A stretch of 64,000 nt of DNA. Origin: [Phialemoniopsis] sp. UDSM-2020. Its lineage: Eukaryota > Ascomycota > Sordariomycetes > Thyridiales > Thyridiaceae. The notes under the pieces were generated by a model. It did no database searches and was not told the DNA's origin. It worked only from the letters and a program-made list of their open reading frames with translations. Made by a program: the position numbers and the translations under genes. The DNA lies in NCBI GenBank assembly GCA_018873225.1, contig JAEILZ010000007.1, forward strand, positions 1,736,001 through 1,800,000, in the 5' to 3' direction. This document shows positions 56,264-64,000 of this stretch, piece after piece (position 1 is the first letter of the stretch; every line of letters starts with the position of its first letter).

Positions 56264-58444
56264 AGCTACGGGGGTGGGTGTGGTTCACATGCGTGGCGTG
56301 CTATTTTGACCTCATATTAGATAGCCTTTTGTTCTGTGAGATAGCATTCGTTGGAAGAATTGGCGGGCAATCGCAAAAATGTTCAGTCGTCTTTGGGTCT
56401 GTGACTCTTGCTCATCCACGTCGACCCATTCCCATTGATCTCGTCTGTCCCGCTTCCTCACGCCATGTATGATCATGCGCCCTGTCTAGTACCGAGCCTG
56501 CCTTAGTCGTCTCGTTTGGGAAGGACAATACACGCCACTTCCATGTGGTCCAGCCGGCGGTCTTGCCCCCTCCTCTTTGACAGTCAATCCAAGGCAACAA
56601 CGGTCCTTCGGATGCGAAGCTGGCTGGATGTGGAAAGAGCCGACCGGCCGCTTGGTACTGCGCTTACCCGTGCCTGCATTTTGCCGCCCCCTTGACGTGG
56701 CAGCACGCACAGGCGTCTTGCTTCCTGCCATTGCACGGACGGTGCAGATTGCACAGCACAAATGAAACGCATCTCCTCATCCAATCTTCCTACAAATTAA
56801 CCGCGAAATGCGCGCGCTACCAATCTATTCTGCTCTCTTCCTCTTCCTTTTCTGCATCTTTGTTTCGACCCCAAACCACCCAAGCCAGCCTGGGGGTTGT
56901 CAGCCACGGCCCGACCAGTGCAGCCACATTTTCGGCAATGCGCCTGTTTGGACAGCCCGTCACAGCAGCTGCATATGGCCGCATCATGCCCCTCGCGTCT
57001 TCAGGCCAATCGCCGATGCAATCACCGCCAAGCTGCAGCTGGACTAATGTACTGGCCTTTCTCTGACCAGACTGCATCGGGTCAGGGATCTGCTTCCCAC
57101 CGGCCGTCGCACCTCCCATGTCTTGGAGCAGCAGGTCTTAGCCCTGACCGCTGTCCCGGGAATCTGTCACCTCTGCGCAGGGACTGGGCGAAGCCCCTCC
57201 TTGCCGACACATTGCTTTTTCCCTATGCAATGTCGTCAGAAACGTCCGCTTCTAGACACCGGTCTGCTGGGTTTGTGGGACCACGAGACCCGTGGCTGGC
57301 AACCCGCTAGCTAATTCCTTCTCTGGTGTTTTGCACACCGCGCCCTTCTTGACGTCGAGGGGCGGTCATTCCCAGGCCCGGACCCTGGTCATGGGCTTGC
57401 CAGGGTTGGATTGACCTGGCCTGGCGCTCTCATTCTCACACCCGACTGGTCGTTCCAGGCTATTTTGATCTACGAGCAGCTGACTAGGTGTGTTGGATGT
57501 GGCCGGTAAGGCAGCGTCCCAATTTCTCTGCAAGACGCCCATTTTCGATGCCCCGATGAGGTTGAACGCCGCGATGCGTCATGTAGGTCTGAACTTTGTT
57601 GAGCCTTGGCAGCAGCTTTCAATTGAAATGCCGTCCCTTTCCCATCTTACGAGCCTGCAAATTGCCTGGCAGGAAACCTGATGCACTGAAAGATTGGCCC
57701 GGCAATCTTTGTGACCTGTCACTTGTCACGGTTCTCTTGGTGCCACCCAGTCAGCCCTCACTCGTGTTCGTACGACGCCCAGTCTGGAGACGTTCCTCCG
57801 CTGCTTTTCGGTGACACAGTGGTACCGGCATCCTGGTTCCCAGCAAACACACTACGACACCACTGCCGATCGCACAGACCTTGGTTGCTGGAACCAACAG
57901 CACCCCTCCGATATTATCTAAGACCGGGGGAGGTGTGGCGGGAAGCCGCTACATTGGCCGTCATTTTTACCACTGCCTGCAGGGTCGACAGAATCGGGGG
58001 GCAACACCTACTCAGGGAATGTTTGATCCCTTTTCTGCTCCCAAGGCCGAAACGCTCTGTGACGCTGGGAAGAAACTCTGCACCGACGCCACGGAAAGGC
58101 CCCCTCACTGCGCTGGTGGGTGCAACCATTGGGCTAGGAGCACCTGCAAAGCGGACGATATTATTCAAATCCGTCCGGAGTGGTAATTGCACCGCTTATA
58201 ACACCCGTGGTTTGTCCCCCAGAAGGATGTTTGCTTCTTTCCTTACGTCCCCTACCCACGAGAGCCGTGGTCATCTCACGCACAAATCTACCCATCCTCG
58301 GAACCAGCAGAAAAAAAGAGTTCAGCTGCTATTCTGGACCACGTTCCACACAACCACGTTTTTCATGAATCTGGCCGCGGACCCTAAATCCTCTTACTTT
58401 TAAGATTTTGTTCGGTTCAACGCCGAACCGTCTCGCCAGGCGCC
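56264..58444. other. Intergenic region between SLA2 and the MAT side
   Basis: About 2.2 kb with only short conflicting open frames on both strands. No domain, tRNA-like fold or transposon signature seen. Confidence 0.5.
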
Positions 58445-59105
58445 ATGCCACAAAAGTTGGAGACCAACAACCAGGCCCCAACGCAGGAAACGATAGAGGC
58501 AGAGTTAAGCACGGCCACCATGGAGGCTCTGGACTACGACGAACTCTATTGCGACGAACAGCTCGCCGAGAACGCGCACGCGCTAGAGGAGGCACGCCGC
58601 CTGTGGATGGAGAAGAAGGCAAAGTCAAAGGAGCGCAAGCCTCGAGTCTATCGAGAGTTCAGACAGCGACGTCGCCCAAACTCATGAGGACGCACCAAAA
58701 GCAGAGACGACTATTTCGACAGAGACGCTTGCCACACCCAGGAACAGCCTTTCAGGCTGCCCAGACACACAGCCAGTGCCACCCACCAAGGTGAACGATG
58801 AGGTCATTTGTCCTACTTCACCTGGCTCGCCGTGGCTGTTTATTCGCCAAATGTGTCAATTATTTCGCGTGAGTAAGCCCTTCAATCGAAAATCTGGGCA
58901 GGGTGCTGTCCAGATTGAGGATTCAGCCCTGGGCAATCCTGCAATCGCACACAGGCAGCTGACCAGGGAGCAGGCGTCACACGGGGCCGCGCCAAGACCC
59001 GGCCATCGGCAGGGTCCGATGACCAGCGCCCACAGACTGCCAATTGACCCAAAGGTCGATAGCTTGCGACACATGTTTAAGCCACAAAGCAAGACAGTCG
59101 CTTAA
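58445..59105 (+). pseudogene. Possible small gene with a frame break
   Basis: Frame one runs from ATG 58445 to TGA 58685-58687 (80 codons; acidic start, then basic RRLWMEKKAKSKERK). A second frame, open from about 58620 to TAA 59103-59105, has protein-like composition (SIESSDSDVAQTHEDAPK, later SPGSPWLFIRQMCQLFRV). The two could be parts of one gene, but I found no intron of reasonable size and matching phase joining them. Options are a frameshifted relic, an unusual intron, or two chance frames. No family recognised; no function assigned. Confidence 0.3.
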
Positions 59106-60934
59106 GCTGAGTCGCCACTGGGGTTTCTTGCATACGAAATGACTTGTTCAGGGCCTAGGCCATAAGGTCCTGAAGCCGCAGGGCTTCAAAGGGTAGCTGA
59201 GAGGAGCAAGCGAAATGATGAAAGGCACCTAGTGCACCTCAATTGATTTCAATACCGAACCTGCATCCGTGACCTGTCGCTTTTCATGTCTGCGAGTGTC
59301 TTGTGACGACTGGGAAATTGAATTACGGCCAAGTTCAGCTGCGATGGCGACGTCCAGTTAAGCTTCGATGCGCTGGTGGAGTGCAATGAGACGTAGCGCA
59401 GCGCTAATGGGGATCAATCTGGGAAAGACTGGGTCTGGCTAACAGGGTAAACCTCTAGATCCCACTAAATCTGGTGGAGATTATGAGTATCTTTTGGTTC
59501 TGATCCCAGCTCCACACGGAGCAGCTCGAGCGCTCGTTTAGCCGCAGCCCGGCCCGCTGCTTGACGCAGTCCCACCTTCCGGTGATCCTTCAAGATCCGT
59601 ATCTTCGGGTTGCTCTATACGACTATTATCATATGCAAACCCACAGCTGAGAGAAGCAATGGGATAGGTATCTCAATGATGAAGCCTAGGGAGAATATTT
59701 TGGGCAGTGAAACAAAGAATTGGCGAGTCAGGAAGATGACCCATGTTTGTGCCCAAATGTCTCTGCTCGCTTCGACTATGCAAACGAGCGTTTGCCCGGA
59801 TCCGGCGTAGCTCGGCGATGCTGCCGTGTTTGCTTGCCAAAGCAACAGCACTCTGCACTCCACCCCAGCAGCGAACGCTAAGCATGGACATGCTGCTGGC
59901 TGACCGCACCGAAGTGATTACAGGGCCTGTGGCCATTTCGCTTGCTTGACTTGCCTTTCCCTCGCCCGTTGCCCCTCCAAGTCCCCTCGCTGCTCTGCTG
60001 CCCCTCCAGCAGCACACACGCGTCTGCCCCCTCCGCCCCAACCTCCCCCTATTTACCATCATCAACAACACCGCGTCTTCCAAAAAAAAAACATGACTAC
60101 CCCAGTCTAGTCCTATTCCAGCAGAATAAAAACGTGACTTGAGCCCTGGCCCTAGAACCCTTCTCGCTTCCGAGAATAAGCGAGGTACAAGCGAGCTCGA
60201 CGGGAGGTACTTAGGGCTCGGGACAGACGGTACCTGCCTCGAGACGGTAGGGACTCTGCAAACTGAGGTCGACGGAGGGTGTGTGGGTCCGTATCTTCGG
60301 CCGCCGTTATTTGTGCCCCGGGGCATGTCACACTCCCACCACCCATCCCCTTTCAGGCCCTGGGCTATGCTTCCCGTGTGCGTGAATCTGTATCATGACT
60401 TGCGTTTCCCCTTTGACCCCCGGACCCCTGATTGCTTTTAGACTTTGGCAAGGGGAGGGACTAGCTTGCCGCCACCAGGACCTGGTCATTCGGAACCCCT
60501 TCCCACTTTGATGTGTATTTGTCCTGTGTGCCGCTTGGCGATGTTCGTAGGCTTTCTTGCTATATGTGATCGGCGTCCTGGCTTCCGGCGAACAGGTGGA
60601 TCTCGATGCCAGAGTGGCGGTTCGTTAGTGCCGTAGACCAATGTTAATGACTCTTTGCCCCCCTGGTGCTATGCTTTCGTCCCTTTCCTTTGAAGCCTGT
60701 TGCTTGGACTGGTATATGTGTCCTGCTGCCACCCCGTGTTCTTTGTCTGGTCTGTCCGTACAAAAGGATGAAGAGGACAGTTTCTTCACTTTCTGGATCT
60801 CGCCCTTGAGGTGGGCGATTAGTTTTCTGCTCTTTGGTGTCTCGACAACACGCAACGTTACGGATAGCTCGATGCTCCTGGTTACGGGACGAAGCTGGGA
60901 CGCATGAGCACGGCATTTCTAAGACTCCCTGAGT
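59106..60934. other. Intergenic region, no gene seen
   Basis: About 1.8 kb. An A-run at about 60082-60091 and C/T-rich stretches; open frames on both strands overlap and lack domains. Confidence 0.5.
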
Positions 60935-61360
60935 TTGTTATCCGGCGTGGTCAACACGTTGAGGTCAACCGACATTTGGATCTTGTTAGTAGTATTGCAT
61001 AAAGCACCGTCCGACCATTGGATGATGTTATTATGCCACAATGCGAACGGCGAAGCTCTAGCAAGCATCGACTTTGTCGAACACGCAAACAGCCAAAGAT
61101 ATTTGGACATTCTTGAGTCTTCTAACAGGAGTCTCCACGAAAAGTGGCGTCTTCCAATAACTATGACTATAGGAGATTTTGCCTCTGTTCTGCTGATTAT
61201 GATGACCGTTTGCAACAAGTCCAGATTCGACAAGTCTCTCTCGGCCCATCTCAGCAGTGACATCGTTAACTCCGTCGCTATATCAGAACTCAAAGACGCT
61301 GCAACCCCTTTCTCAAAACACGTACGCCGAGGTATGCTCGTTCAAATTTCCCCTGAATGA
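60935..61360 (+). CDS. Hypothetical ORF (141 aa), doubtful
   Basis: One continuous frame of 141 residues starting at an ATG, in DNA visibly less GC-rich than the flank to its left. The segment WILLVVLHKAPSDHWMMLLCHN has a hydrophobic strand-then-HW pattern, loosely like the catalytic His region of Ulp1-type (C48) peptidases, but no following Asp/Gln/Cys layout is visible, so this is weak. The minus strand over the same DNA has a comparable 124-codon frame, so strand choice is uncertain. Could be a gene relic at the edge of the mating-type idiomorph. Confidence 0.3.
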   Translation: MLSGVVNTLRSTDIWILLVVLHKAPSDHWMMLLCHNANGEALASIDFVEHANSQRYLDILESSNRSLHEKWRLPITMTIGDFASVLLIMMTVCNKSRFDKSLSAHLSSDIVNSVAISELKDAATPFSKHVRRGMLVQISPE

Positions 61361-61453
61361 ATTGCATCATCCTCTCAGTCAGATCCTGAACTCAACGCGC
61401 GTGCATTGGAGGTAAACGGTCGTTGTCCCGAGGGCTTCTGCTCGGCTCTTCAC

Positions 61454-62868
61454 TCAAAATCCCAAAGTCTCAGTCTGCTGGATTTCCATAGGCAAATTGC
61501 ATGGAAAACCATCCAGAGAATAGACCTTCTCTTCACCAGAAGACCTGTACATTCTTAGCAAGAAGACAACAATATTGCGAGGTATGTGAAACTTACCTTC
61601 CTCCTCCCATCCGATTGTCTGGTCGGTTACAGGCTCGAAGTGTGACCAGTCGACGAAAGACTCGCTGACTCCGAGAAGCTGCCGAGCAAACATAGCAATG
61701 TCCAGCGGAATGGTATAGTCGTGCCTATATTCATATCGATGAAATTTTGCGTACCGAGCATCGATACCGGATACGTTTCTCTCGATCATCCTGTGAAACA
61801 ACATTAGCAAGGCTGTTGTTACCGGAGCAGGCAAAACAGAAGTTTGAAGAAGAGAACATAGACTCACTCAAAAACAAGTCCTCGAGTGGCGGATTTGAGA
61901 AGTTGCGGCCACCATGGGTATGGCTTTTCCTTGCCCCAGAGGAGAAAAGTGGTATGTCGCATACAATCCATCCACTCCTGACCAAGAGCCTGATACTTCG
62001 GGATCATCTGCTCTAAGCGTCCCACAGAGTGGAAATCAGCGATCTTCCATGGAGGAACCTCGACCGTATATTTGAAGGGGCCAATGGAAATTTCCTCGCT
62101 CTGGAAATCAAACGACTCCGTCTCAGAGTGAAGTCTGAGAGGATATCCTGTCGGGTTCTTGACCAAGGCATACTTTCGAGCTCGATGCTCCATGTCTTCG
62201 TTTATAACCCTCACAGCCTTCTCGAGGTTACCCTGGAAAGGCTCACGGAACACTGCGCTCTCGATGCTGTGTGCATGTTCCAGGATTTCGGTTTGGTATT
62301 GGCGCTTGATTCCCGAGGATGTGGTAAGAGGGCGTTTGAACCGAAGAGTCTTGCCAACTTCGTACTGCAGTGCATTGCGAATTGCCCGAACCAGATCCTT
62401 GTCGTCGCGAATCTCCCCAAAGACTTTGAGAAGTTGCTCAACCTCTTGTGGATGAGAGAGTCGATAATGCTGCGCGGTGGGATGTTCCTTCACCTTGGTA
62501 CGTGTAGCTTCTCTCAATGACTCTCTGTCTTCAGGCGGAAACGGGAGGACCGGTTGAGTGTTGAGATCGAGATGATGCGCGAGAACCCTCGTATCTAGAG
62601 CGTATTCGTTGATGCGCTGATCCGGAACACGATGGCTATCCTGAAGAGGTTTCCAGACTGTAAGATCAAAATCACTCTGTGATCCGAGTGACTCTGAATC
62701 ACCCAGAGGGTCATTTGGGACAGATTCTGGAGCGAGTGACTGCTCACTCTTGAAATCCTCGTGGAAATACTCAAGCAGATATGCGAGAATGTGTGAAATG
62801 GAAAGAGTGTCGTTGAGTTGTGCAATTTCCTGTCCAACTTGGACGCGTCGACGATATCTGGCCTCCAT
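61454..62868 (-). CDS. Unknown 445-residue protein, candidate MAT1-2 idiomorph gene
   Basis: Exons 62868..61868 and 61790..61454 give 445 residues. The intron 61867..61791 has donor GTGAGT, a GCTAAT branch-like site and acceptor TTTCACAG, and splits a Glu codon cleanly, so the gene model is good. The protein is hydrophilic with many Glu, Arg and His, and has no signal peptide, membrane segment, HMG or alpha-box domain. The second half has aromatic-rich stretches (EVPPWKIADFHSVGRLEQMIPKYQ; KPYPWWPQLL). I do not recognise the family. It is transcribed divergently from MAT1-2-1, 517 bp apart, between SLA2 and the HMG gene: the position where additional MAT1-2 genes of unknown function (for example MAT1-2-9 or MAT1-2-12 of Nectriaceae) have been described. 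Membership of the idiomorph is inferred from position only. Confidence 0.75.
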
Positions 62869-63385
62869 TTTGAAGGTTTGGAGTTGTCGAGAAGTTGGAT
62901 AGGAAATACAGGAGAGAGGTGAGGCTGGATTATATACAGAGCCGGAGGATTGTAAAAACGCAGCAGAGCCTCCTTTCTTGCCACACTCTCAGATTCTATT
63001 CACCTTGCAATGAGTGACCGTACAGCTCAGTGAAGTCTCTTTGTCCATCAATAAGTACCTCTGTATCTCCCACAATAAATTATTTTCACGGGCCTATTTT
63101 AAATCCCACAGTGGCCGCTCTCATCTCGAACCTCGCTGCCCTCGGCAACCCCCACTTCTTCCCAACACTCACTATAAATTCCCTTTCCTCCTCCCATCCC
63201 CCCCCTCACTTTCTATCAACACACAACTTTTTCGAAAGTCAAATCTGAGCACCTCAAACTCGGATTTTCCTTTCGAAATCCCCTCCCTTTAAACTTGAGC
63301 ACCTCAAACTCGAGTTTGTCATTCTCCTTCCCTTTCCACTCTCAATTCTCGCACCTGATCAACCGATCCCATCGACAACATCACG
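62869..63385. promoter_or_regulatory. Divergent promoter of MAT1-2-1 and the neighbouring unknown gene
   Basis: 517 bp between divergent ATGs. The half near MAT1-2-1 is pyrimidine-rich (63180-63360), typical of a fungal transcript leader, and carries a 17-bp direct repeat (separate entry). Confidence 0.5.
63246..63312. repeat. 17-bp direct repeat upstream of MAT1-2-1
   Basis: TGAGCACCTCAAACTCG occurs at 63246-63262 and again at 63296-63312, exactly 50 bp apart, 74-140 bp before the MAT1-2-1 ATG. Copies are identical. Could be a regulator site in the leader or promoter, or a small duplication. Confidence 0.9.
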
Positions 63386-64000
63386 ATGTCTGCTCCGGTC
63401 CTCTTCACCGTCTCTCTCGGCGGTGGAAACACCATCCAGACCTACGTTCCCGTTCAGGTTCTCCAGGGCCTCTGGGACCAGCTCGAGACCCAGGTCAATC
63501 ACTTCAACGACGTCATCTCCATTCCTGGTCACTTCGTGGCCTCGCTTGACCACGGTGCTCAGCATTACATTCTTCACAAATACGAGTAAGTTCACAATCA
63601 TCTCAGATTCTACCACCTCGAAACTGATCAAATTATTTGCAGGCAGAAGACCGGCAAAGAGCCTCTGTTCGTTCGCGACGGTTCTCACGTCGCTCGCTAC
63701 TACATCGGTCCCGAGAACAAGTTCGACCGTGCTTGCATTATTCCCCAGGAGAAGGGAACCCTGGACATCTTCATGCCTTCTGGCCCAGGTCTCAACGGCA
63801 AGACCGACACCTCTTCCCCGGCTGCTGATGTCACCGGATGTGAGGATGTCGAGCCTAAGCCGGCCAAGATCCCTCGCCCCCCCAACGCCTACATCCTCTA
63901 TCGCAAGGACAATCACGGTCTGGTCAAGAAGATGTATCCTGACATCCACAACAACGAGATTTGTAAGTCCAATATAAGATACAATTACAAAACAACGCTG
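63386..64000 (+). CDS. MAT1-2-1: Mating-type HMG-box transcription factor MAT1-2-1 (3' end cut by window)
   Basis: Exons 63386..63585 and 63643..63962, then an intron starting GTAAGT at 63963 that runs past the window. The 173 residues seen comprise an N-terminal conserved region (MSAPVLFTVSLGG, LQGLWDQLETQVNHF) and the first part of the MATA-HMG box from about residue 142 (KIPRPPNAYILYRKD, then the basic loop and DIHNNEIS). The second intron interrupts the Ser codon after NNEI, the position conserved in MAT1-2-1 genes of Pezizomycotina and a strong identifier. The protein binds DNA in the minor groove and controls mating identity and pheromone genes in MAT1-2 strains. No alpha-box gene is in the window, consistent with (but not proving) heterothallism. 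Confidence 0.97.

Noticed and set aside
1..64000. CRISPR arrays, prophage, insertion sequences
   Set aside because: None seen; gene structures are eukaryotic throughout, and no transposase, integrase or regularly spaced repeats were found.

Overview
This is nuclear DNA of a filamentous ascomycete, most likely a Sordariomycete. The genes carry short GT-AG introns (about 50-110 bp), and ribosomal, splicing, autophagy and DNA-repair genes of clearly fungal type are interleaved with secondary-metabolism-like genes. The right end is a MAT1-2 mating-type locus: the HMG-box gene MAT1-2-1 runs off the window, and SLA2, its usual Sordariomycete flank, lies about 7 kb to its left. I cannot place the species; Glomerellales or Hypocreales relatives are only a guess. 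Exon coordinates were worked out by hand from splice sites, and reading-frame closure was checked for each model.

Left third (1-16.6 kb). Two divergently transcribed paralogous Cys-rich genes lie at the left edge, one cut by the edge and one with an in-frame TAG followed by a further open stretch. Next come an intact O-methyltransferase and a seven-helix fungal rhodopsin-like membrane protein. After 3.8 kb with no recognisable gene there is a large uncharacterised coiled-coil protein, then an NVJ2/TEX2-type SMP lipid-transfer protein of ER contact sites. A 3.8-kb gene-poor stretch follows.

Middle (20.4-40.1 kb). This is a dense housekeeping block: ribosomal proteins eL21 and uS4, splicing factor SLU7, DNA polymerase zeta REV3, ATG3, splicing factor CWC24 and a NUM1/ApsA cortical anchor with a tandem-repeat region and a PH domain.

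Right third (41-64 kb). The most unusual part is 40.97-46.97 kb: a bacterial-type NasA-like molybdopterin oxidoreductase, divergent from a free-standing MoeA-like protein, which converges on a MobA-like guanylyltransferase. Typical eukaryotic molybdoenzymes use mono-pterin Moco; MobA makes the dinucleotide (bis-MGD) form used by bacterial DMSO-reductase-family enzymes. The three genes together look like a self-contained enzyme-plus-cofactor module in a fungus. A TDT/SLAC1-type anion transporter, a hemerythrin-domain protein and an NmrA-like oxidoreductase follow and may be functionally linked (nitrate or nitrogen-oxide chemistry is a hypothesis). SLA2 comes next, then 4.7 kb with only a doubtful, frame-broken ORF. 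Finally a two-exon 445-residue gene of unknown family is transcribed divergently from MAT1-2-1 and is a candidate idiomorph-specific gene.
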